This document shows positions 1-10,300 of a stretch of 64,000 nt of DNA, piece by piece. This stretch comes from Craspedostauros australis (Eukaryota > Bacillariophyta > Bacillariophyceae > Mastogloiales > Achnanthaceae). The first letter of the stretch is position 1. Each line of letters starts with the position of its first letter. The position numbers and the translations under genes are program-made. Location of the stretch: NCBI GenBank assembly GCA_026770025.1, contig JAMXDE010000050.1, positions 248,001 through 312,000 of the forward strand. Direction: 5' to 3'. The notes below the pieces were generated by a model, which saw only the letters and a list, made by a program, of their open reading frames with translations, searched no databases and had not been told where the DNA came from.

Positions 1-179
1 CCATCACCAGCCCACGATCGGTATCCTCGAAACGCAGTTCGACGACGACGAAGAAGAAAAAGAAAAAGAAGAAAAAGCCGCAAGCAGTCTTGAGTGGGAG
101 CCAGCATGCAGAGTCGTCGGCTGCCATGGTAGTCCAAGACGGCGATCAGTCCACCGTCCGGGATGGTGATTACATCTAG
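1..179 (+). CDS. Possible 3' end of an unknown gene
   Basis: One forward frame is open from the window edge to a TAG at 177-179. It encodes about 58 residues with a run of nine lysines after TTT near residue 16 and an acidic end (GDGDYI). It could be the last codons of a gene that begins outside the window. The same A-rich tract also reads as a Glu/Lys-rich peptide in the next frame, so the reading frame is not secure and the stretch could instead be untranslated. No family is recognised. Confidence 0.25.
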   Translation, partial: ITSPRSVSSKRSSTTTKKKKKKKKKPQAVLSGSQHAESSAAMVVQDGDQSTVRDGDYI

Positions 180-255
180 ATTATCCATTAGTACATGGTG
201 CACAGTGTGTACATGACAATGCGCATCATAGACCGGAATTGTTTGTATACCATAC

Positions 256-2076
256 CTACTGCTCCACTCCAGGCGCGACTTCTTCCAGAACTTCCAGCAG
301 AATCTCATTCAATCGCTCCGGCTGCGCGGTGCCTCGACTCAGCGCCATGGACTTGCCCTGGTAGAACTTGGTGATCTTCCGTGCGAACTTACCGCCCATC
401 TTGTATCGATCCAGCTCATCTGGATTCGCATCAATTACCGCGCGGCAGAATGTTCGCAATTCCTCCTCATCCGTGATGAGCCTGTATCCGTACTTGTCGG
501 CGACCGCTGATGGCATCTGATCATGCTCCTTCTCGTACATGAGATGGATGATGTGCTTCGCCATTGTGTTGGAGATGGAGTTCTGCAGAAAGAGAACGGA
601 AAGCTGTCCCAGCTGCTCGCCGCTGACCAAGGAGTAGGGACCCACGCCTTGCGTGCCGTCGTGCATCTGCCGCATCTGCGTTTCTCGGATCAACGAGAAG
701 AGCTCGTTGCACAGGAAATTTGCCACGGTGCTGGCAACTTTCTTGCTCGTCACATCCGGCAACGCGTCGGCCGCCCTGGCAACTGCCTCATCGAATAGCG
801 CGATGGCCGGTGGGTCGCCGGTGATCACAGTTGCGAGATACTCTGATAGACCGTAGGTGGATACGAGTCTATTCCTGGCGTCTTCCGGTAGCTCTGGCAG
901 TGTGGTGTTGACATAGTCTTGCAGCTGGAGACCATCAAACATGTCCTCATCCAACACTATGGGCGGAATATCGGGTTCCGGCATGAATCGATAATCCTTT
1001 GCACCTTCCTTGCTGCGAATCACGACCGTCTCGGCCTTGCGCACATCGAACGTCCTGGTTTCTTGCGACGTCGGCTCGTCGTTGACATATGCCTGCGCCT
1101 GCCGCTTGCCTTCAAACTGCGCGGCCTGCACGATCTGTCGCAAGGAATTGAGATTCTTGACTTCGACACGATTGCCCGTGCGTTGCAGCAGAATCTCGGT
1201 ATCATCGTCATGTACCGGCGCGATGGAAACGTTGAGATCACATCGCAACGATCCTTCCTCCATCTTGCCATCGCACGTTCCGATGTGCACGAGCAGATCT
1301 CGCAAGGTTTCGACCGTCGCGGCAGCCGCGTTGGCCGATCGCAGATCTGGTCGGAAGACGATTTCGATCAACGCCGATCCTGCTCGATTGAAATCCACAA
1401 GCGATTCTGTCTGACCTTGGCTCGCAGATGTTGATGATGTGGTCTTGCCCGTATCCTGCTCGATCTGTATCCGTTCGATTCCGACGCGGAAGCTGTCCTG
1501 CTGATTGTTGTTGTTCTTCTGTTTGTTGTTCTTGTTCTTTCCGCCCGCTTGCTTCATCTGACAGACCAATTCGCCATCCTTGGCCAGCGGCCATCTTTGC
1601 TGCGTCACCTGATACCCCAGCGGCAGATCCGCGTAGAAGTAATGTTTGCGCTCAAATCTGGAGACATGCGGGATGTCGCACTTCGTCGCCGCCGCCGTGA
1701 GAACCGCTTTTTGGACCGCCTCCTGCGACAGCCTCGGCAAGTATCCAGGCACGCCCAGATCGAAGGGCGAGATGGACGAGTTGGGAGCCTGCGTCAAGGA
1801 GGACTTGGCGGGAATGCGCGAATCGGAAAAGAGCTTCGTCGCGATCTTGAGCTGCGCGTGGATCTCCAATCCGATGACCGTTTGGAACTGTGGCATGTCG
1901 CTGTGTTTGGATGAGATGACGCCGGTGTCAGGATCGGCCGTCCACGCAGTAGCGGATGCCGCGGCTGGCGATGGTAAGGCAGTGGAGGAGGAGATCCATC
2001 TCCGTGCTCCTCGTCTCGCACGGCATGCGATGCGTGGGCAGCAGGCGATCCGCCTCATCGATTGAGCATGGACCAT
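256..2076 (-). CDS. gatB: Aspartyl/glutamyl-tRNA amidotransferase subunit B, organellar
   Basis: GatB is the kinase-amidase partner of the GatCAB complex, which converts Glu-tRNA(Gln) to Gln-tRNA(Gln) in mitochondria and plastids. The 606-residue ORF has the family motifs in order: GLEIHAQL (69-76), HYFYADLPLGYQ (145-156), DFNRAGSALIEIV (228-240) and MEEGSLRCDLNVS (272-284), then VEVKNLNS and a C-terminal YqeY-like region ending near the usual family end. The first 45 residues are rich in Arg, Ser and Ala (RRIACCPRIACRARRGARR), as in a mitochondrial or plastid presequence. A second Met at residue 7 is an alternative start. An odd Asn/Lys/Gln-rich insert (178-194) sits between the catalytic motifs and looks like a low-complexity expansion. 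No intron is needed. Confidence 0.95.
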   Translation of the reverse strand: MVHAQSMRRIACCPRIACRARRGARRWISSSTALPSPAAASATAWTADPDTGVISSKHSDMPQFQTVIGLEIHAQLKIATKLFSDSRIPAKSSLTQAPNSSISPFDLGVPGYLPRLSQEAVQKAVLTAAATKCDIPHVSRFERKHYFYADLPLGYQVTQQRWPLAKDGELVCQMKQAGGKNKNNKQKNNNNQQDSFRVGIERIQIEQDTGKTTSSTSASQGQTESLVDFNRAGSALIEIVFRPDLRSANAAAATVETLRDLLVHIGTCDGKMEEGSLRCDLNVSIAPVHDDDTEILLQRTGNRVEVKNLNSLRQIVQAAQFEGKRQAQAYVNDEPTSQETRTFDVRKAETVVIRSKEGAKDYRFMPEPDIPPIVLDEDMFDGLQLQDYVNTTLPELPEDARNRLVSTYGLSEYLATVITGDPPAIALFDEAVARAADALPDVTSKKVASTVANFLCNELFSLIRETQMRQMHDGTQGVGPYSLVSGEQLGQLSVLFLQNSISNTMAKHIIHLMYEKEHDQMPSAVADKYGYRLITDEEELRTFCRAVIDANPDELDRYKMGGKFARKITKFYQGKSMALSRGTAQPERLNEILLEVLEEVAPGVEQ

Positions 2077-2705
2077 GTCGGCGGCAATGGCAGCGCTGCT
2101 GCTGTTGACGTTGATGTTGATGTTGATGCCTGATGATAGATCGACGGCAAATGAACCTTGGTTTTGAATGAGACCTCCCTGTCAGCACTCTCCTCTCCTG
2201 CCGTCTGCGACTGCTGCCCAACCTGGTTGTTGTGGGTGGAAGATCGAACGCGTCGCGAACAAAGATAAATTCAGAAAATCTGTCGATTGTTGATGGGTCA
2301 TCTGAGTCGACAGATCCTCCATCGATGACTCGTAGGACTAAACAGTGTTCGTTGTTTTCGGTCCGTTTTTGTTGTGCGTCAGTTTTCTTGTGGATGCTGT
2401 TGAGGAACGACAATGGCGAACACCGATCGAATCCTTTTGTCGTCAGTCATCGCAAAGATGGCGGCGACATCTGGTTTGGTGCAACTGCAATCATCACAAA
2501 CACACAACAATCACAAAAGAGAGACGAAGACGAGAAGGCTGTCAGTTGCCAACGGGAAGATACGAAGATACGAACATCAACACATCAGCAGGTTTGACAA
2601 AGCATCGTAGCATACGCGCTCGCCATCAACACCCTGAGACGCATCGAAGACAAGCAAAGGAAGTACGAGCACCCACGAGAAATCACAAGCAACGATCGCA
2701 CCAAG
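2077..2705. other. Divergent intergenic region
   Basis: This 629-bp stretch lies between the start of gatB (leftward) and the start of the acylphosphatase-like gene (rightward), so it should hold both promoters. It contains a (GTTGAT)-like repeat around 2100-2130 on the gatB side and A-rich sequence near 2490-2600. No convincing coding frame or defined promoter element was seen. Confidence 0.5.
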
Positions 2706-3650
2706 ATGATGCCAAGATACTCCTATTTCGCAAGCGTCGCGCTTTGCCTCCTGATCGGCGTGACCAGTGTGCAAGCATTCGGCGTCGCCCCATCCACAAC
2801 GAGCATCGCAGCAAGACAAACGGCGGCACCATCGTCGTCGCTGTTCGCTGAAGCAGACAAGAACGGGAGCCAGCAACCGGAATTGATCGCAAGACGAATC
2901 ATCCTGAAGGGGGATGTCAACGGTGGATACTACCGCGCATGCGTTCTGAACGAGGTACGGAATGGAAAAGCGTGGGCCACCGCAAAACTGCGTGAAGTGG
3001 CATCTGCAGAACCGCAATGTTTTTTGAAGTGTTTGCATGGACGGACCATGCGATGATTGCAATTGGAGTGAATGCATTCATGAGTTGAGCTAACATTTGC
3101 TTTTGCTTCTGCACCACGATCGTCTCTTTTCCCAATCATTCTCTGCCCATCGTTCCAACAATCATGTCTATTCTGTTCGAATCTGCTCCTGCCGAACATT
3201 CCTTCAGGCCGGCAAGTTCCGAAGACTGTTGGGCACCATGACGCCACCGGACGACACCGATACAGCCGAGATATTGGTCGAGGTGAGTCCGACATGGAAC
3301 GCGAAAGTAGTGAAAAGTGAAAATGAATTGATCAGATGATGTGATGAAGGAGCGACGACACTGGCGTGAACGCTCTGGGGTAAAGGACAGTGCTCGCTGC
3401 CACTTGTTGTGAAAGTGTTGAAATACTCGATAATGTACACATGCGCTCACCCTTTGACATGAATGACGAAATATTGAACACGGCCATCAACAACGCACAA
3501 CAGGGAAAGCGGAAAATGGTGGAGGGATTCATCCGATGGTGCGAACGAGGCAACGTTGGATTGAGCCAGACCGCCACGGTGGAAGGCATCATCGAGGAGG
3601 AGGTCACTGGATTGTACGACGGGTTCTATTGCAAAACCAAGCAGGAATAA
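2706..3650 (+). CDS. Plastid-targeted acylphosphatase-like protein (3 exons)
   Basis: Exons are 2706..2954, 3208..3282 and 3504..3650, all joined in phase 0, giving 156 residues. The introns begin GTACGG and GTGAGT and end CAG. Residues 1-24 are a signal peptide (hydrophobic FASVALCLLIGVTSVQA) followed by F at position 25, the bipartite plastid-import pattern of diatoms and relatives. The remainder fits the acylphosphatase fold. GDVNGGYYR matches the phosphate loop (GxVxGVxxR) and keeps the catalytic Arg, and GKRKMVEGFIRWCERG matches the second helix. The Asn of the active-site strand (G-x-x-N) appears to be Thr in GTMTP, so hydrolase activity is uncertain. Acylphosphatases cleave carboxyl-phosphate bonds; the role in a plastid is unknown. 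The spliced product reads cleanly only with these three exons. Confidence 0.7.
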
Positions 3651-4054
3651 TCATCGATGTCAAAATGCTAGGAATACTAAGACGACGAGATCGAACAAAA
3701 CCACGCTACGAAATGAAGTGAATTGGCTCAAGCTGCAACCGCTCGCTTTGCCATGATGCGCCAAGCGAGGACCACTCTAGTAACATCAGATTATAGTAGG
3801 ATAACTCCGAGCACTGTCGCGATTCAAACAACAACAGCCGGAGGGCGATACCTCCGTCACGAATGTCGGCGCAGTTTTTGTGTCAGTCAGAGTGCCACCA
3901 CATCTGTCTGTTCGCCTGTGCGTTTCTGTGCCAAGCAAACCACCAACAAACGGAGATCCGAACTCCCTCTTTTGGTCACGACAACCTGCAATGCACAACG
4001 GGCGCAATGGTTGATGGTTGCTTTCCTTCCTCCCTGTGCCCACAAGAAGTAACG
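3651..4054. other. Intergenic region before the TrhO gene
   Basis: This 404-bp stretch holds the 3' UTR of the acylphosphatase-like gene and the 5' region of the next gene. The TrhO frame is open upstream to 3863, with ATGs at 3863 and 4007, but those extra residues match no part of the family. They are therefore treated as untranslated or as an unproven N-terminal extension. Confidence 0.4.
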
Positions 4055-5241
4055 ATGACAGCAGCCACGATGTCGACTGCGACGGCAGACGCTGGCGAGC
4101 AACAGACGCAGCCACAATCGCCATCATCGAGCCAATCCTATCGAGTCCTGGCACTGTACAAGTTCGTGACACCACCGCTACCGAAGGATCAACTGAAAAC
4201 GATTCAGGCTGCTTTGGACGCCAAGTGCCGATCACACAAATGTCGAGGTACCTTGTTGCTTGCCGAAGAAGGCATCAACGGAACCATCTGTTATCCGCAC
4301 GACGCTGTTGATGATGGTCACAGCAATAACAGCAACGAAGATCACGACGACGTGTTGCGATACATCCAATCCATCGTCAACGGCGGCCTCCGCATCCGCA
4401 TCTCGATCGCCCCGTATCCGGTCTTCACGAGACTCAAGATCAAGGTCAAGCAAGAAATCGTCTCGATGCATCGCCAAGATCTGTGCTGTCCCACCACACG
4501 CGTCGGCACTTACGTGCCACCATCGCGATGGAACGATCTGCTGCTGGACCCCGATTGCTTGGTCATCGACACACGCAACGACTACGAAGTGCAGGTCGGG
4601 ACCTTCCGCAATGCCGTGAATCCCAACACGTACAGTTTCACAGAATTTCCAGAATGGATGCAGCAGCGATTACAAGGCGATGCCAGTCCGCAGAAGATTG
4701 CCATGTTTTGTGAGTGTTCGGAAGTTGTGCAATGGCGTGTGCATGGCGATTGTTCAAATTGTTGCGTTTGCGTCGTCGTCTCACATGATTGCATTCTATA
4801 ATATTATATTCCATGATATCAGGCACGGGCGGAATTCGTTGCGAAAAGGCGACGAGCGCCTGCATGCAACTGGTGTCCAATCACAAGGACACCCCCGTCT
4901 ATCATTTGGAAGGTGGGATCCTGGCCTATTTGGACGAGATTCCACAAGAATCGTCACTCTTTGACGGCGAATGCTACGTCTTTGATCAGCGCATCGCCGT
5001 GACGCATGGGCTGCATCCATCAACGACGTACACGTCGAGCTGTTATGCGTGTCGGCATCCATTGTCGACGCAGGATTTGAAACGTGAGGATTATCTTAAG
5101 GGGTTGCAATGTCGATACTGTGTTGATGAATTGACGGAGAAGCAGAAGGAGCGGTTCGAATCGCGGCAACGGCAGATCGAACTGGCATCGCAACGTGGTG
5201 AGGTTCACATTTATGATCCCAAAGAGTTGGTGGCGACGTGA
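4055..5241 (+). CDS. trhO: tRNA uridine-34 hydroxylase, rhodanese family (TrhO/YceA)
   Basis: Exons are 4055..4709 and 4823..5241 (intron 113 nt, GTGAGT...CAG), giving 357 residues. The N-terminal domain reads VLALYKFVTPP and RGTLLLAEEGINGTI, typical of the UPF0176/TrhO family. It is followed by a rhodanese domain (VIDTRNDYEVQVGTFRNAVNP) and the catalytic loop CTGGIRCEKAT with both conserved cysteines. The catalytic Cys codon is split by the intron and restored exactly by splicing. A Cys-x2-Cys zinc-like tail follows (SCYACRHPL, GLQCRYCVDEL). Bacterial TrhO makes 5-hydroxyuridine at the tRNA wobble base; the same reaction is inferred here. The start at 4055 gives a short Thr/Gln-rich leader. 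Starts further upstream (4007, 3863) are possible and could add a targeting peptide. Confidence 0.92.
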
Positions 5242-5390
5242 TCGGTGGGTGGCCATGGTGCGGACGCACACGGCGATTGCAATCATTCGACACCGTCGGA
5301 CGTGGACGTCCACGATTGCGATGTGGTACAATTGCGGCAAAATAGAAGAGTATAACAGAATTACACTAACTACAGTAACAGCGTCCCAAC

Positions 5391-6437
5391 CTAATTGTCG
5401 TCGCCGCCGGTGCCCGGAAGAGTTGGAATATCCGGCAGGTTCTGGCTGAATCGATCCGACAGCTCCTGCGCGGGGAAGGCGGAGAATCGGTAGGCCGAGC
5501 TCTGGAAGGCTTCGCCCTTGGAGTCGGTGCCCGTCCACACAACGTAGAGGATGAGGTCGCAGTCCGTGCGGCCTGCGGCATCGAACGTGACGCACTCCGA
5601 CTTCTCGATGAGGCAGCCCTTGGTGGGTTGTCTGAGGTCCGAGGAGGTGCCCCGATTGCCGCTGAAGTCGTAGGTGTTCTCCTTGCATTCCTTCTTGGTG
5701 CAGAAGACGCAGGCATCATCCCAGGCGATGCCGCGGGCGACGCCGTCCTTGACGTCAATGACCGCGGTGAGGTGAGGGAAGATCTCGTTGCCGTTGTCGT
5801 AGTAGATGCGTTGCATGGAGATTGCTCGTTGCGATGCCACATGGACAGTGACATTGCGTCCCGAGAATGTGTCCGTGAGTGCATTGTTTGTGTCCACCGC
5901 CAAGTGTTGGAATGCTGCAGCAGAAGGTCATGCGAAAACGAAGTGGAAATGGTTGGGAGGTGTATCATCCAAATGTGCCACATGCGCGTACGCATTATAT
6001 GCACGAGTACGAGTCCGTGAAAGATGAGGGTGAGGAAGGGAAGACGAATTTGCGTGGATCGTGCATCTGCCAGTTCGCAACAACAGCAGAAACAGCATGG
6101 TTTTGGCACGAACAGCAGCAACAACACCGCTGCCAAAGGCGTTATCCAGCACGACACCCAATCACTCACATTGTGGCACATGGAATCGTGTATATTCATC
6201 TGCGGTGGGGTTGAAATTGAGCCTCATGTACTTGCGTTGCCCTTCCTGCCAATTGGGACCGTTGGAAATGACCAGGCAGACTGTGGTGGACTTTCCGATG
6301 GTGATGCCACCCGTGCCGCATCCTTCCCATGTCCCCAATGGCGCGCCTATGATGTCGTCCTGACCCTGCGCCCGGGTCGTGCCGAAGCAGGCCAGGAGGA
6401 GGGAGACGGCGAGGCATTTCATCATTGTTCTTGTCAT
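5391..6437 (-). CDS. Secreted protein of unknown function (2 exons)
   Basis: On the minus strand, exon 1 is 6437..6170 and exon 2 is 5914..5391 (intron 255 nt, GTGAGT...CAG), giving 263 residues. The N-terminus MTRTMMKCLAVSLLLACFGTTRA is a clear signal peptide; ATGs at 6482 and 6425 are alternatives. The mature part has a GTWEGCGTGGITIGKSTTVC segment, an apparently conserved TADEYTRFHV stretch just before the intron, and a Cys cluster CVFCTKKEC, so disulfides are likely. It ends in a Gly/Asp-rich GTGGDDN tail. I know no functional family for it. It faces the TrhO gene tail to tail, with only about 150 bp between stop codons. Confidence 0.75.
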
Positions 6438-7352
6438 TGTGGAGATTGTTTGTCTGTCTGTGCGTCTGTTGCTGCTTGTCAATATGCGATTGATGTGTCT
6501 GTTGCTGTGTCGTTATTGTAGGTATAATATCTATCTTCGATTACGATGCATGTCCACGCCAACGAGGATGATGCGGTTGTTGTGATGCCTGTAACAGCCT
6601 CCTCTCTCTGTCTCTCTTTGGACTCTTCACGAAGTTGTCGACCGTTGCTCTCTGTTTGTGTGACTTTGGACGCGGCGAATTTGTCTTCTGCTTTGCCGTT
6701 TGGTTTTGCTTCGTGTTTTGTTTTTGTTCGTGCTGTGTTGGGAGTCGTGATGGTAATTTATTATTATCTCCAAATGGATCCAAAACAGCGTATCCAATCA
6801 CGAACATACCATTCCCTATCCTTGTTGTCTTCCACGTAACATTTTGAGTTGAGTCGCACGTCTACGGGACACGTTTGCAAGAAGGAACCAAATCGAAGTC
6901 TAAACACGGCTGAGCTGTCACCTTCGCGCACCGATCCAAAAAGAAGAGACGTTGATACCGCTCAAAACTGCACAGGGAGAGTGCGAAACTGGAGAGTGAG
7001 GATGGTTCAACAGCGAATCCTCCCACACCAATGCGAAAAATCATGACGCAACGAATGTGATGACGATGGAGGAATGATTGCATAGCCACAAAACCACAAC
7101 AGACACAAACACAATCGCAAACACAGTCATCAACGTAACAATACAGTACGAGTACTCTATCTCCTCACTTCACACCTCGCATTCTTGCAGAGGCCTGCCC
7201 CCAAGCAAACGATGACAAGCACCTCAGCTTGTGCTCGCCAAGCACTGGAGGGGCAGACATCCGACGGAATGAGAAATGACGCAGCCACCACTATCGCGAA
7301 CAGCATGGATGACGGTTCGCTCAAGACCTCCACCACCCATGCGAGCACATCG
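6438..7352. other. Divergent intergenic region
   Basis: This 915-bp stretch lies between the starts of the secreted protein gene (leftward) and the ERO1-fumarate reductase gene (rightward). It includes a CT-rich patch near 6600-6620 and AT-rich sequence around 6755-6800. No gene was seen. The ERO1 frame is open back to an ATG at 7185, but those 56 residues are polar and precede the signal peptide. Confidence 0.5.
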
Positions 7353-10300
7353 ATGAGTAGACGACACAGAGCGCAGCATGCGGCAACCATGCTGCTCGCA
7401 TTGATGGCACCTTGCCTCATCCGTGCTCTGGATTCTCCCACGCGCTTGGCCAAGGAGACTTCTCCCAACACCAATAATGAATGGCGCAGATCCGCATCGC
7501 CGACCTGGATGCCCGACACGGTGTTCCCAACAGGACAGATCGATGATACGCTGTGCCAGATGGAGGATCTGGAGAAGGCCAACGATTCGCAGTTGCATTC
7601 CATTCTCAACGAATTGAAGCACCAGGCATTCTTCCGAAACTTCGTTGTGGACTTGGAACACAACTGTCCGCTGCAATCGACGAAAGTGCATGCCGATACC
7701 AAGGGTGGTGTGTCCAGCAGCAGCAGTAGCACTAGCAGCAGCAGCACGAGCACTAGCACTAGCACTAGCACAACGGAGGCAACACCACCTTTGGGAAGTA
7801 CAGAACCAGAGGAGGACGAATTCGAGTGTTCTGGTGGAGCGGATGAGCTCGATGACGATGCCGAACCGCTCTGCACCGTTGATACGGGAAGCGATGATGC
7901 CATGGGAGATTTCGGATTTGGTTTTGGAGCCTCGTCAGGCTTTGGCGGCGGTATGGGATCGAGTTCCGCAACACCAGCAACATCCTCGTCCAAATCGAAG
8001 TCTTCGGCAGCATACGATGATCTGGAATCCAACGCACTGAACTCAATTCAGCGGGAGGGATTCCACTCGCAGCAACAGCAGGATGCCTTCGCATGGAAGA
8101 AGCAGACCGACATGGTCGTCGGCGAGGCAGAACCATGCGATGGGGATGACGACGATCCGTTGCCGGAGCATTTCTGGATGGACATCTGCTCCAACATCAA
8201 CGCCGGCGACACCACCAAGGTCGTCGACCTCGCAAAGAATCCAGAGCGCAACACGGCCTACGACGGCAAGCATATCTGGGACGCCATTTACGAGGAGAAT
8301 TGCATCGCGCAGAACTCACAGCAGGAGATGTGTCTCGAAGAACGCATCCTCTACCGTCTCATCAGTGGTCTGCACACCTCCACCACGCTCAGCATCGCCA
8401 AGAACTACTACCCGCCGTCCAAGAAGAAGAACCGCACCTCCTACGAGGCCAACCCGGAGTACTTCATGGACAAGTTCCAGGACCATCCAGAGTACATTCG
8501 CAATCTCCACTTCGCCTACGTCGTCATGCTGCGTGCCGTCCGAAAGGCGTCCAGCCACCTCTACGACTACCCAATCCACACGGGCAACAGCGTGGAGGAT
8601 GACGCCGCATCGATCCTCCTCAAGCGGTTGCTGGACTCAGCCATCCTGCGCTCCTGCAGCAGCGTCTTCTCCGCCTTCGATGAATCGGTCATGTTCCACG
8701 AATCGTCGGGCGACGTCGTCAGCCTGCAGCAGAACTTCAAGGGCGTCTTCCACAACATCTCCAGCATCTTGGACTGCGTCCAGTGTCAGCAATGCAAGCT
8801 GCACGGCAAGATGGCCATGCTGGGATACGGCACTGCATTGAAGATTCTATTCGTACCGCAGGACCTCCTCACGTTGGAACGCAACGAGGTCGTCGCCCTG
8901 ATCAACACCATCGCGCGCCTCTCCGAGAGTATCGTCGAGGTGCGGGAATTGACATCGCTGTACTGGGAGACGCAGCACAAGAAGGTGCAGGCACTGGAGG
9001 CCGTCACACCGCCGGACACGTCCAAATCGGGTGCTCTCACGGTGGATTCCTTCGATTTGCTCGACATCGTCGTGGGATTGATCTCCTCCCTGGGCCGGGA
9101 AGGCCGCATCTCGGTGGATCGAGAGACGGAACTCATCGACCTCGCGCTGCAGCGACATCCAGAGCTTCTCGTGCTGGCCAAGCACTACAGCGAGGACACC
9201 GATCGTTTCCTGCTCCTGGCACGGTCGATCGGATCGCTCCCCGATCAGGAAGCTACTGAACCGCCTCAGCCAGATGCCGTCATCGTCGGCAGCGGGTTGG
9301 CGGGATTGTCCGCCGCCCTCAACATCCTGGACCGTGGCGGTTCCGTCGTGATCGTCGAGAAGGAGCATCTTCTTGGCGGCAACTCCAACAAGGCCAGCTC
9401 CGGCATCAACGCCTGCTGTCCGCAAAACCAAACCTATGGAGACTTTATCGACAGCTTCCGCAACGACACCATCAAATCCGCCGGTGAAGTCGCCGATCTC
9501 GACTTGATCGAGACGCTCGTCACGAACAGCGGCGACGCCGTGCAATGGTTGAAGAACCGCGTCGGCGTGGATCTGTCCCTCCTCGCGCAGCTCGGTGGTC
9601 ACTCCTACAAGCGCACGCACCGTCCCAGCAACGGCATGGCGGGCGCCGAGATCATCTACCACATCCAAAAGGCAGTGCGCGCCTACGAAAAGACGGGTCA
9701 AGTCAAGATCATGGTCGACACGAAAGTCATGAAGCTCGTGACGCAGGGTGATCGCGTCATTGGTGTCTCGTGCGAAACGCCGAACGGGCCCACCGATATT
9801 CTCGCCGACAATGTTGTCCTCGCCACGGGCGGGTTCGCCGCGGACAGATCCAACGGTTCCTACCTCGAACGGCACAGACCCGAGTTCATGTCCATGCCTG
9901 CTACGGCCGGTGCGTTCTCCACCGGAGACGGCATCACACTAGCTACAACACTGGGCGCGGCGACGCGTGACATGGACAAGGTCCAGATCCATCCAACCGG
10001 CTGGATCGATCCCAAAGATCCGCACAACCCCAGCAAGATCCTGGCAGCCGAACTGATGCGTGGCGTCGGCGGCATGCTCATCAACGATGATGGCCAACGC
10101 TTTTGCAACGAGCTGGGAACGAGAGCGTACGTCACGGACAAGATGTTGTCCCACAATGCCAATTACACCAAGACCGGCAAGTGGGACCCGAGCTCCGAAG
10201 TCCCAACCTTCAATCTCATCCTCGCTTCCGAAGCAGCGGCGGATGGCAAGAAGCACGTCGATCTGTACACCCACAAGGGTTTGCTGACCAAGCTCGAAGG

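Noticed and set aside
5145-5170. GGTTCGAATCGCGG string as a tRNA T-loop
   Set aside because: It lies inside the TrhO coding exon and no acceptor stem or anticodon arm surrounds it.
7185-7352. Upstream ATG of the ERO1 fusion as the start
   Set aside because: It would bury the signal peptide behind 56 polar residues. The ATG at 7353 puts it at the N-terminus.
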